64,000 nt of DNA from Breviolum minutum Mf 1.05b.01. Its lineage: Eukaryota > Sar > Dinophyceae > Suessiales > Symbiodiniaceae. Below are positions 33,960 to 44,598 of the stretch, piece after piece. The notes beneath the pieces were generated by a model. The model had not been told where the DNA came from. It searched no databases and worked only from the letters and a program-made list of their open reading frames with translations. The stretch is from positions 70,621-134,620 of the forward strand of contig DF239859.1 of NCBI GenBank assembly GCA_000507305.1. The letters run 5' to 3'. The position numbers and the translations under genes are program-made. Numbering within the stretch: position 1 is the stretch's first letter; every line of letters begins with the position of its first letter.

Positions 33960-36433
33960 GTTATGAATGCAAACTTGCTGCTGTTCAAGACACTTGGAAG
34001 CGCTGCATAGCTGGTGAGATTGCAAACTAAAGCATTCATGAATTTGATATTCATTAATATTCCAATATGACGAGTATAACTGAGTATAACTGGATAACCT
34101 GAAGTGGCACTATTCCCTTTGTCATTGCCAAAGGGCAAAGCATTTCAAAGCATTTGCATGATTGCCTTTCACAAGATCTGATGCTCTTTGCATCTTGCCC
34201 TTGAATTCAGCCTATTCCAGTGGCAAAGGTTTTTTGGTGTGAAAAAAAAAATGGAAAAATCGAGGTGTTTTTGTTGAAAACCATCAATTCTCGTGTTTCT
34301 TGTGCGGAGTTTCAATGTGAGGACAGTGATTGCTGGTGACAGCTGGGGTCGCATAGCTGTGCCTGTCATAGAGGCGAGCCGGCGAGCCATGGGGCACAAA
34401 AAGTCCGGGCATAACAAATGACCACAAAGATTATATATTATATATTTAAATATCATATAATGAAGATAACGGCATTTCCATATATTTTCAGTAAGAATTA
34501 TCATGAATTATCATCTTTCAATGGCCCTTGGTGCGTTTCAGAGATAAGCTTCAATGTGCTTCATCCCATGCGTGCAGTAATCTTTCGGCATCTTGTTGCT
34601 GACCCATGGATATTGTTGAATGAACTGAAACGTAGTATGCTACAGAGACCAAGTGGACACACCAAGGGCTCGTTATAAGAGGTTAGAAGTGTTTGGGCGG
34701 CGAAATGCCCTTGTGAATTGAGCGACATTTTTTAGAGTCTTAGAGTTCACATGAGCCCGTCCCACTATCATCCTGGAAAGTCTAGTGCATATATGAAATC
34801 CACATATACAGACATTAGACTAGACATGACTAGACTATAAAAATACCGTCGTAATCCAGTGGCCGGTTGCTTCTGAAACAAGAATGATGCACATTCTCAC
34901 GTCGAATAATTTGGTTTATTATACTATCCACCCTATCACATATCCGAATCCATTAGCGCAAGTGCATAGTTGCCATCTTACTGTACCATATCTTGTATAT
35001 ATATATATATTATTTATTTTCACTTGCAACCAGCAAGGCCTAGGCCACAACTTTGCCAGCTGAAACACCAGGAACATCCAGCGACGGCTATAGTTTTTGT
35101 CGGTTCCTTGCTCACCCTCGTTTTTGGAGTGCCATGGCTTGATGATCGTCGAATTCATGAGATTTGCAAGAACCTGCCTGCTAACCTGCATTTTAATTGG
35201 CCATGCCACCTTAGTTTGTCATTTGTTTGTGTACAGCTCGAAAAGAGCGATTTCAAGGCCGCATGGATGTCTAATTAACGGTTGAATTAATATGTTATAA
35301 TGATATACGACGATGTTTTCCCAAGGCTTCAAGGAGTACGTCTTCGAATTGTCAGCCGGAAAATCGAAAGTGACAGACGGAAAAAACACACACTCCCACG
35401 GCACTCCTCAAATGATTGTTGTGCTTTCACTGTGGCTCACTGTGACAGCAAGCACAACCGGGGGCACAAGAAACTGCACCAGAAAAAGGGCTTCTGAAAT
35501 ACCTGCGCCCAAATGGAATGCAACTTCAGGCTTCAGGATGCTGGCTTTCAAAAAAGCATCACCTGGCTAGACTTCCATATGTACCCTATGCGTGAAAGGG
35601 CCCAATGTGGGCATCCTTGACTTTGAACTCAGAGCTGGATGAGTGCCTGATAGTGCCAGGAAATATTAGGAAAGTTTGTAAACTTCAAAAAATGCACCTG
35701 CCTGGATTTGATGTTGTGCATTTTTTGCCAGTGAGGAGGCCTCATGCACTCATAGATTTGGTCCTGGGGAGGGGCTGCGCAATTGTTTTCAATCAGATTT
35801 GCCTCATTCCCCTGGCCTGTAGCAAATCTTTCCTACTTTTGTGATTTCTGGTGCAAAATCATTCCCACTTTGGTCATTCCTGGTGCGAAACCTATCCTGT
35901 TTTGGCGATCTCTGGTGCAATCTTACTCACGTTGGAGATTTTACAGGTTTGATGATGTTTGATGTTTGTATTTCTGGTGTGAAAACATGTTTGTGGACGT
36001 TGGTGATCGATAGCACACATTTCCCCACAATATTTTCTATGTTTGAATGTTGTACTTAAGACATCCTTAGCTGAAGAACGAAACTATGCCATACCATGCC
36101 AATTTTTCGGTTGTGAATCCCATTCAAGGTGGCTTGCCATGTTTAGTTGCAGTGTGTAAATGCAGCTTAGCAGAACATTTGGAGCGTATCTTTGTCATTT
36201 TTGTAGTTACTGCGTGGGGCTGGATTCAGCATCCAATTGAGGTGCTCCAGCTCATTGTTGCTGTGGTTGTGGATACGTTTCTTGGCAAACCTTAGGTAAT
36301 CCCTTTGCTCTTAGCCCCTTTGGGTTCAGTGTGTTCTAATCTAACCCGCAAAGATATTGGTAAACATTTAGGACATAAGTTTTTGCCTAGGTTTGCGGAG
36401 AAGAGAGAACGCGACGTGCTCAATCGTGCAGAG
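33960..36433 (+). CDS. Voltage-gated cation channel gene B: pore-loop and S6 exons
   Basis: Exons: 33960-33988 (VMNANLLLFK), 34322-34373 (TVIAGDSWGRIAVPVIE, pore loop), 35072-35128 (EHPATAIVFVGSLLTLVFG), 36242-36276 plus 36391-36433 (VLQLIVAVVVDTF / AEKRERDVLNRAE, S6 end). The first three have exactly the lengths of their gene A partners. Gene A has one unbroken 78 bp exon where gene B has two pieces separated by a 114 bp GT-AG intron (36277-36390); the 35 + 43 bases again total 78. Donors: GA (33989), GC (34374), GT (35129), GT (36277), GC (36434). The filter reads GDSWG, the form more usual in this family, versus GDGWG in gene A. Confidence 0.87.
35847..36010. repeat. Imperfect ~33 bp tandem repeats in a gene B intron
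   Basis: TTTCTGGTGCAAAATC-type units start near 35847, 35880 and 35913, with a diverged fourth at about 35971; each has T(T/C)(T/C)CTGGTGC near its start and a T-G-rich end. Confidence 0.65.
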
Positions 36434-36739
36434 GCCCGCAATCTCCGTGTGTGCATAATCATGCGGATCATTGGGGGGGGGGAAGCCTGCGCCTGTCATG
36501 TTGGGTGGCTGTTTGTGGGAAGCAGATGGAACTAGTATACGATGGCGCACGGTCCTTCAAAAGGACTCTGGGAACAAGCAATTTTTTTGGAGGCGCCTAG
36601 TCAATTGTATATTACGTTGTTGCTTTTTACTGTACAGGATGCGGACGCGTGCTTTGCATATTGATGTGGCATTTCTGGTTCAAGTATACATGTGCCTTGC
36701 TGGCTGTGCCAACCTGATCATTTTGAGCAATTGTGACAG

Positions 36740-39700
36740 GAGATGGAGAATGACATCGAGGAGGACAAAAAGTTTCTTCAGAGACTTGGGCCAAATCTGA
36801 TGTAAAATGCTGCGGCAGACATGGATACAAAAGGAGATGGGAGATTCACATGCACTGAAAGCAACAGTCAAGGTACAAAGACAAAACAAAAACCCAGATC
36901 ACAACATAAGGGTGACTGGAGAGTCCAACCGCATGAAACAGACAGTTTATAGTTTGTACTTCATTGAGGCGAATATTTGACCGAGTAGATGAGGATGGCA
37001 GTGTCTTGGCACAAAAGTGTGATTTTCCAAGCTCATGATTTGGGAAATAGAAAGGTTCTATATCCCTTTCCGCGTTAGGTAATATTTTTGGTGTGTGATG
37101 AATCAACCTTGGAATGACACTGGTTTTGGCCCTTTGGATGCCAGGGTTTATAGGATGTTGTAGGCCGGTTGTGACCGGCCACACTCTGTTCTCACACTGG
37201 TCGCTGCAGGCGGGGAGCTCACACTGGAAGAACTGATAGAAGGAGCGAGAAATGCAACTTTCCTGGAATTGGCAAACTTGTTCCAGAACTTTCAAGGATT
37301 GCCACTATGTGCTGTTGTGCCCGAATGATTTTCCATGTTTGGAGTTTTGGTAAAGGTTCACTTCCATTTGGATTCAGATTTGAGGCTTGATGTGTAACAG
37401 TTTTCAGTTTGAAACTGTTTAGCTCATGTTCTTTGCCGTGTTTGGTTTGATTCTAAGAATTCCAAGTGAGATTGGGACGTCGCCTTCAAACATTTTGGCA
37501 TATCTGGTTTGGTAGAAAGCTGAGGATCCTGAGTTTCAAAGCAGGCTTCGGGTCAGTGATATTCAAAAAGCTGCTCAAAAAATGAAACACAAAGCTCCCG
37601 GACCGGACGGATTTCAAACGGAATTTCTTCTTATGTTACCTCATGATGCCATTCAACAACTTGCTGAGTTATTTATGGCTTTTGAAAATTCTAAAAAATG
37701 GCCGTCTACTATGTTTCATTGGAAATTGGCCTTCTTACCCAAACCTCACAAAGCTACTATCCCCCAGGCTAGTCAAATGCGACCTATTGCGGTTGGTCAA
37801 GTTCTCTATAGAATTTGGTCCCGTATTAGAATTGTTCAGGTTCAGCATCTTTTCACCCATCTTCTGGCCCCCTTTCAAAGCGGTTCTCAGGGTCCTGGAT
37901 GTTTGGATTTGTTCATTGGCTCGGATCAAGAATTCCCCCGCGAAAATTTTGGGTTTTGTGCTGCCCTTGATTACACCAAATGTTTTGATTCTTTAGCGCT
38001 ACGACTATGGGCAGGCTTCGGGTTATGGACATTGATGAGGCCTCCGAAACCCGCGCAAATGCCCAAGGACAACATTTATAGTGCGAGACCAAAAGTTAGA
38101 ATGAGCATAATAAGGTTCACTTTGCGGGATAAAGATCATTTCTGTAGATGGCCAAAATGATGATTTTGCATATATTTTATGGCTATACCGGCTATACGTG
38201 ATGAAAACAAACGCTTAGGATGATGATCGTCCATGATCACAGATATCATATGATATCATAAATCTCTTGAATTACTGTTTTGAAATCACCCCCTAAGTGA
38301 CACACCAAGAATGTGCAAATATGTTCACACATTTTTCAGTGAACACTTAGAATGTCCAGCACTTAGTTTCAGGTCTTTTTCATGTGTCGCTTGAACATTT
38401 GAGCTTTCTACATGTAAAACCAGCGAGTGAAATACATGTGTGGAAAGTAGCTGCCCTGACAGCACGCATGTATTTGAAAAACCACATCGAGCGACATAAC
38501 TACGTCAGAATTCAGCGGGGAAAAGGATGGAAAAGGATTTTGTGCGGATATAGCATGGTTTTTCTTGGTAGATGGGTGTCAGTGTATCATCAGTGTGGAA
38601 ACAATTGTCATTGAAGAATATCTTAAGATGCGTTTTTGGGGTCACGCTTGGACTGTTTTTTGACTTAGAATGCGATGTTTGCACTTGCAACGATACAAAT
38701 CATTCTAATTCTAAGAAAAACTATTTTGGCGTCATTCTATCTGGTCTTTTTCATTAGGTAGCCAAAAACGTCATTCCAACTTTTGGTCCGTCACTATAGC
38801 AGCTTTGTAAAACACACACCATGTTCATGTTCAAAACATCTTTTCTGCAGTTGGTGTCAGTACTTGCGATGTGATTGCGAATTGTTCCATACCTTTGCTC
38901 GTGGTGCAGTCTGACCTGCAGCAGCTCTTTCTGATGATCGATGTCAAAGGCGTTTGGGTTTTTGATTGGCGCGATGTCCTATAAATGTGTTGATCCTGTA
39001 GGCCCGGTGTACCTGTATATTTTCATATCAGGACCCATGAATTGCAGGAGTGCCCAAACATCCTTACCTTTGATCATGCTGGTATATGATTTTGGTGGTT
39101 GATTCTGTCAATTTGAGCGGCATCACAAAGTGCAACATGCCTCACCTTCGAAATATTTTCCGGCAGAGATTGAACTTTGGTCCAAGTATCAACAGAACGG
39201 CCACAAAAGCGCGAGTGCATGCAAGTGCCAACTAGATGCTCAAACTTGAAAACTGTTTACATGTGTCTTTAAAGATCGAATGTTTAGCAATGCCGGATCG
39301 CATTCTTCTGGCTCGGAAGGCACCGGGCAAGTGAGTCCTGAGGAATTCATCCAGCCACTAAGCAGATGGGTCCATGAGTCCAAGATACATGGCTGCATCA
39401 TGGCTTGCGACAAACCCTTGAATGCACTCAAAATTGAAAAGGCAAGACGTGGGAAGACAAAAACCAAGTAGCAAAGACAACAAAAACAACAAAGAGTCAA
39501 CAAATATTGCGGAAATGGGTCCCATGATACCGTGGAGGATCGATGTAAACTCTTCGATATGCACACAAGCATCCGTGCAAGAGGTGTTTCTGGTGAATGT
39601 GTCATAGTTGTAGCATGCTGCAATGATGAAACTTAGAATGAAGTGGGCTGACACAGAAATATTCACCCCGTTTGTCCACTTTCATTGTGCAGCCCGCACC

Positions 39701-39812
39701 TCCAGTCATCTCCAGCCTTTCGTGTGCACCAAGGACTGCCAACCGCTTCGTCAAGTACAATGTAATGCGGACGATGCATCAAAATGATGAGCATCCCGAC
39801 TGGCTGTGTTGA
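36740..39812 (+). pseudogene. Channel gene B: C-terminal EF-hand exons, split by an RT insertion
   Basis: Exons: 36740-36789 (EMENDIEEDKKFLQRLG), 36969-37000 plus 37210-37253 (EF-hand 1 loop DEDGSGELTLEE, then LIEGARN), 37525-37553 resumed at 38024-38039 (DPEFQSRLRV / MDIDE), 38910-38949 plus 39320-39383 (EF-hand 2 loop DVKGTGQVSPEE, then FIQPLSRWVHESK), 39734-39812 (TANRFVKYNVMRTMHQND to TGA at 39810). Exon lengths equal those of gene A. The DPEF exon is interrupted by 457 bp of foreign sequence plus a 13 bp duplication (470 bp, not a multiple of three), so the frame is lost unless the region is spliced out. EF-hand 2 has Lys at loop position 3, where Asp is normal, so it probably binds Ca2+ poorly. 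Donors: GC (36790), GT (37001), GC (37254), GC (38040), GC (38950), GA (39384). Confidence 0.85.
37541..38023 (+). mobile_element. Non-LTR reverse-transcriptase fragment inserted in a channel exon, 13 bp target-site duplication
   Basis: The insert 37554-38010 codes for part of a LINE-type RT: KAPGPDGFQTEFL (fingers), WKLAFLPKP, MRPIAVGQVLYRI, and ALDYTKCFDSL (motif A with catalytic Asp). It stops just after motif A. The 13-mer GCAGGCTTCGGGT flanks it at 37541-37553 and 38011-38023, and removing the insert plus one copy restores the gene A-like exon. There is no poly(A), no 3' UTR and no YxDD motif, so it is truncated at both ends, unlike an ordinary 5'-truncated LINE. It may be a retroposed or repair-captured RNA/cDNA piece. 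Confidence 0.88.
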
Positions 39813-40464
39813 AAAGATCAAATGAGTGACATGAATTAGCATGATCTATATTTAAGAGAATGGAAAATAATTCGGACTTACAGAGCTACAGTTCTATTTG
39901 CCAATATTTTTTCTTTACTCCCAGATTGGTTGGTCCTCTGAGTTTTCAGTTGAAGTTTCCAGCTTTGTTCCGGTTGTTTTCTTGCAAGCTTGGGTTGTTT
40001 GCTTCCGTTGGGGGCCGGGCGTAGACGGGTGTCATGTTGCAAGGTTAAGGGCCCTCACCAGCGCAAAATTTGCAACTTGGCGAGATGTGTTGCGATGTGT
40101 CGAACAAACTTGGAGTCAAATCTTTGCCTAGGATTTGCTCAGTGCCCAGCTACAGCGGCCTCCCAGACTGTTTGATAAAGATTGCCAAAGGTGGAAACTG
40201 AAGCGAAGCATCGGCGCAAAATGAAACTTGAAACTTCTGAAAAGATAAAACAGCACAACATGAAGGGGCAATTCATTCCTCACTCTTTGTCTTGCTACCT
40301 GTATTTTCTCGGAACCCTTTATCCTTTTTCAAGATCCTTAAGGAGTCCATAGAGTCCATGTTTGAGTCTTTATCTTTCAATCTTTCCTTTCATCTTGACT
40401 CCTTGGGTTTCATTAGTTTCATTGGTATTTCCCATTTTTCTCGGCTTTTTTCTTGTTTGTTCAG

Positions 40465-40548
40465 CCGGTCTCATGCCAGGATTGCAAGCAGTTTGGGCAT
40501 CCCCGTAGAGACTGCGCCCGATCCGAGGCTCTGCACCTTCATCCAGGT
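40465..40548 (+). CDS. Candidate exon with a CCHC zinc knuckle
   Basis: After the acceptor TTCAG, the frame reads PVSCQDCKQFGHPRRDCAR: an exact C-x2-C-x4-H-x4-C zinc knuckle at 40474-40515, followed by SEALHLHP and a GTGTAA donor. Such knuckles bind single-stranded RNA or DNA and occur in host RNA-binding proteins as well as in gag. No retroelement features adjoin, so a host exon is more likely. A second basic frame with an HCGTC pair at about 40906-41000 may be the next exon. Confidence 0.5.
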
Positions 40549-42014
40549 GTAATGTATGGATGACTGGATGATTATGAATTATATTAAATTATATTGAAGT
40601 ACTGTTTGTGAAAATAAGTGATAATAATTATACATGTTTTACAATTCTTTACAATTCTTTACGTACCCTGTGGCACATCTTGAAGATTTGGGATCAACAG
40701 TGAGAAGATGGTGATTGAATGTGCAGAGATATTTCCTGCCTGCAGTGCTAAGATGGAGGAAAGAACTCACGCCTGCTCTCAAACAGGCGAGCTTCAACTA
40801 AGAAGTTAAAGCGCACTGCGACCACGTCAGTTGAAGTGGACGAGGCGGCACCATGATGCCATGCACATTGGACATTTGTCCCCCACCGTTCTCTGATTCC
40901 AGGAGCACAAACAAGAGAAACAAAAAGGAAAAAGCGAAAGCAGCTTTGCAGCATTGTGGCACATGTAGGGCCAATGTGGGACAAAGAGTGAGACCTGCAG
41001 TTCCGTACAAGGTTTTGATAGAAGGACTAGAAAGGAGAACGGGGAATTCAATCGGAGTGACTGAGATCCTGTGAGACCCTGTGAGATGTGAGGTGTAGGT
41101 TGCCTATCTTCTGAAGTCATGACCTCAGCCCGGAGCTACCATAGTGTCATTGGTTTTTAGGACGTAAGACTTCAAGAAGTGCAAATTTGTTGAGATTCGT
41201 TGATAATGAATTTGCGCATGTTTGTCATATTTTGTCATGGCAGCTTTTCACAGATTTTGAGCTGCGAAGCTGGTTCGGGCAGAAAGCTAGAGTAAATTTT
41301 GTGATAGTTTGTGAGTGTGAGGTTTGTCGAAAAAATCTGAAAGATCCAGGTCCTAAGGGCCCATACTCTCAAAAATGGTACATTACATGGATCACATATT
41401 TTGTAGGAATCATTTATGTTTTGGAAGATGTTGTGCTCCCGCACGTGGTAGTTTCTTGGGACAGCTTTTCTTACTTGTGTGCTCCCGCCTCCTGCTAGTT
41501 TTGCATCTTGTGCAGGTTTTTTTTAAAGCTTTTGTGCCTTCCGTTGATGGCCATCTTTCCAGAAAAGGGAAAACTATAAAAACTATAAGTGAAAATAGAT
41601 AAAGAAAGGAGATGAGGTCAAAGTGCACCAGGTTTCGTGGAGTCAGCCATGGCAGAAACCTTCAAGAGGAGCAAGGACAAGTAACTCCTCTAGTGAAACT
41701 TCAATGCTCCACTGCTTCAATGCTGGCAAAATAGGGTTTGCCAAAACACGTTGCTTCCTAGGCGGAGACCTGGTGAGCTTTGGGAATTAAAGTCGGCCAG
41801 TTTTTCGTGGTATGTAGCTTAAGATATCTAAAATAGTATGTATAGCATATGCCACAGAATACCAGGAGAGAAGAAAGAATTGTACTACCCAGGCATTTCT
41901 CACCAAGCACTCAACAAACTGCAGCACGATGATTCTGAAGCTTACCACTCCCGGCATTCCACCTGCATCATACTGACGTGTGACCATCTTGATGTTGTGT
42001 GGCCTGCCGCACAG

Positions 42015-42186
42015 GTGGTATGGGAAAGGAAAACCACGACTTTGAGTCAAAGCCAGAGCATGTCTAGTATAAGCAGCTTCTCCCGAGAGATCAACGAGAT
42101 AAAAACTATTGCGAAGCGCCTTTCCCTTATGGAGGCCAGTGCCCCAAATCGAAACCTGTCTTCCAACGAAAGCTGGAAGTTTCCGG
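42015..42186 (+). CDS. Candidate exon of an unrecognised gene
   Basis: Follows a CACAG acceptor and reads VVWERKTTTLSQSQSMSSI, SSFSREINEIKTIAKRLSL, then NRNLSSNESWKFPAEA. The Ser-rich start followed by a charged helix looks coding. A further coding-like piece (AQQRLILDNLSTAPPPEVL) lies beyond the microsatellite at about 42621-42682. No family recognised; might be one gene with the zinc-knuckle exon. Confidence 0.35.
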
Positions 42187-42313
42187 CTGAAGCTGTAGTT
42201 GTCTCATTCTTTGGTGTGGTACTGGCCCAAAGATTTGTCCAATTCATGGCGAAGATCCCTTATACTTTTATAATGGTATAATGGGTCGAAATTGGAGTCC
42301 CAGGCATGAATAG

Positions 42314-42369
<56 letters not shown>

Positions 42370-42385
42370 GCATCATCATCATCAG

Positions 42386-42436
<51 letters not shown>

Positions 42437-42550
42437 ACATAGCATCCTCATCAGCCACAACAACATCATCGTGATTATCATTGTGATGATGATGATCATC
42501 ATCATCATCAACAACAACATCAACATCAACATCAACATTAACATCAGCAC
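42314..42550. repeat. Long (ATC)n microsatellite
   Basis: 42314-42436 is almost pure CAT/ATC repeat with two AGC interruptions, continuing as imperfect ATC/AAC repeats to about 42550. Poly-Asp, poly-Met and poly-Ile frames here are artefacts of the repeat. Confidence 0.97.
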
Positions 42551-43360
42551 CCTCACATGTCGTTGCCGTTGTTGTTTCCCTGTCACCGTGGCTAACCCGC
42601 CCTTCTTCGATTGAACCGCAGGCGCAGCAGCGACTCATCCTGGATAACTTGAGCACTGCTCCTCCCCCTGAGGTGCTCGCGTGGTGATCCACTGGGATCA
42701 CACAAGACATAAAGATGGATTCAATGAAAGAAGACCAACCAAGTTCACATTCAGTAGTTAGTATCAGATTCAGTATCAGATATCATATCATTGTCAATCA
42801 TATCAATCAGTCAGTATGGGTGATCCACAATTTGGTTATCCTTCTCTTAGATCTTTGTAGTCAATTTCAATGTCGAAGTGGGATCATTTGGCAGGCCAAC
42901 CGCTTTCAATTTCAAGGGCTTCAGATGCCTTGGGACTCCATGCAACTGGGCTTCAATCCTGATCTTTCTCAATCTCTCAGCAGCTTGGCCAGCAAGAGAT
43001 GACACGGACATTTTCGGTGGACAAAAGAAGTGGTTAACAAAATTATGAGAGAGAGATCTATATACCTATGAATTTGAAGCGGAATTTATTGAATACTGCT
43101 TGCTTATGGTTCTGAAACTGCAGGATGGATCAAGATGCTTGCAGGTCATACCTTGAATGTTGTAATGTTGTAATTTGCAAGCGTGTGCCTTTGAAAACTT
43201 TGCATCTGATTCTCCCATGCAATTCTTGTCATTATGACACTCTAGGTTTTTGCTGAGAGCATTCACGGTTCGTGTTGATTATTGACATGGGCCTTTCGGT
43301 TTGAAATTGCCGAGGCAGCGTTTCCGGCAGGAGTGTTGGGGCACCCCAGCGATGCAATTT

Positions 43361-43578
43361 TCACGTTTGAACATCGCTGCAACCCCTACCTTTGCCAGTG
43401 CCGCACTTGTGCGGCCTTTTGTGCGACCGCTTACACGTTAGGCTCCGACTCACTTTAGGCCCTAAACTCCTAAACCCTAAAGCCCTAAAACCCTAAACCC
43501 TAAAGGAAAGTTAGATTTAATCGGCTGCGTTCTAGCAACCTGGTTTTGTTTCGTGGGCGAACATGGGGGTTGGCGCTA
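43361..43578 (-). repeat. Dispersed repeat with degenerate TTTAGGG tract, copy 2 (inverted)
   Basis: The reverse complement matches copy 1 (3478-3675) along its length: GCGCCAACCC, AAAACCAGGTTGC, CGCAGCC, a telomere-like core (CCCTAAA on the + strand at about 43457-43505), CCTAAC, GCACAAAAG, TGCGGCAC and GGTTGCAGCGA in the same order. The core and some spacers differ in length. Confidence 0.78.
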
Positions 43579-44598
43579 TGTTTGAATCTCAAAAAGGTCG
43601 AGCTGGCACCCCCAAACAGCTTCTGCAGTCGTATCTTTCAGCTTTTGAGTTGCCCAGGGGGGCGTTCCCGGAGGCAACGGCTTGGGGTGCTGCGTTTCGC
43701 GGTAAGATTCCGAAGATAAGTTTTGATGTTTGTCTCTGTTCAACTGGAGTGTACTCATGCGACTGTTGAAGTGCAAGATGGTGCAAGAGGATATCTTTCT
43801 CCATGGGTTGGTTGACAGAAAGATTTCCAAAGCCATGGGATCTCTTTGCGCTCGGCTGACTTGCAGGTGCAGCCGCACGACCAGGATCGGAGGCGCGGTG
43901 TGTTGTGGCAGAAAGTGATAGGCTGGCATTCCAGGAAAATTGCCTATAAGGCTAAGGATGTGTAAAAACTGGCAGAAAATGGCAAGACGTGCTCAAAGTA
44001 TTGTGATTGCAGTGAATCGAAATTATTGTAAGGTGGTTTGGGCGCATTCAGAGTATCGAAAAGCCACAGTCCACTTGACTTGAATTATTTTTGGTTGACC
44101 TTGGCAACCTCGGCAAAGGTATCCAGAGCAACTCCCACAAGGAGCAGTTCCAACAAGGTGTCACGCAATGGGAGTCGAAATGGGTGTTGGGACATTGGGA
44201 CGTGCTGGGTTTGAGTCAGAGTACTGCAGCAAAACCCACAGACATCACTTGACTTTCATAGAAAAGTAATGGAAAGTATCAACAATGACATAATTTCATT
44301 GTCATTCTATTATTCAATATTTTTTTATTATTCAATATAATTTCGGACTCTTTCCAGGACTCAGGGCAACCATCTATTTGTTTGATCCCGATTTTTGTTT
44401 GCCCAACACTGCAACAGCCGCAACAATGCAATCTTTCCAAGAGAAATGTGTTTATGGGCTGTTTAGATATATTTAGATCTGAATCAATTCCCATGAGTTT
44501 TGTAGAAAATAAACCAGCTTGACAGAAACCCCGAAACATTCGCAATGTTGCCTTGCGGCTGAACAACCCGATTTTTCTTATGCCTTGATTGCGGTCAG
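43579..44598. other. Stretch without a recognised gene
   Basis: A + strand frame at 43563-43769 begins inside the dispersed repeat and a minus-strand frame overlaps it; neither shows a motif. AT-rich near 44300-44345. Confidence 0.35.

Noticed and set aside
33949-34019. Reading as a cysteine-rich exon
   Set aside because: Comparison with gene A shows this is the VMNANLLLFK exon of channel B in another frame.
42204-42710. Poly-Asp, poly-Met and poly-Ile frames
   Set aside because: They are translations of the ATC microsatellite in different frames.
43440-43510. Chromosome end or telomere
   Set aside because: The TTTAGGG-like tract is short, degenerate, internal and flanked by conserved non-telomeric sequence that recurs at 3.5 kb.
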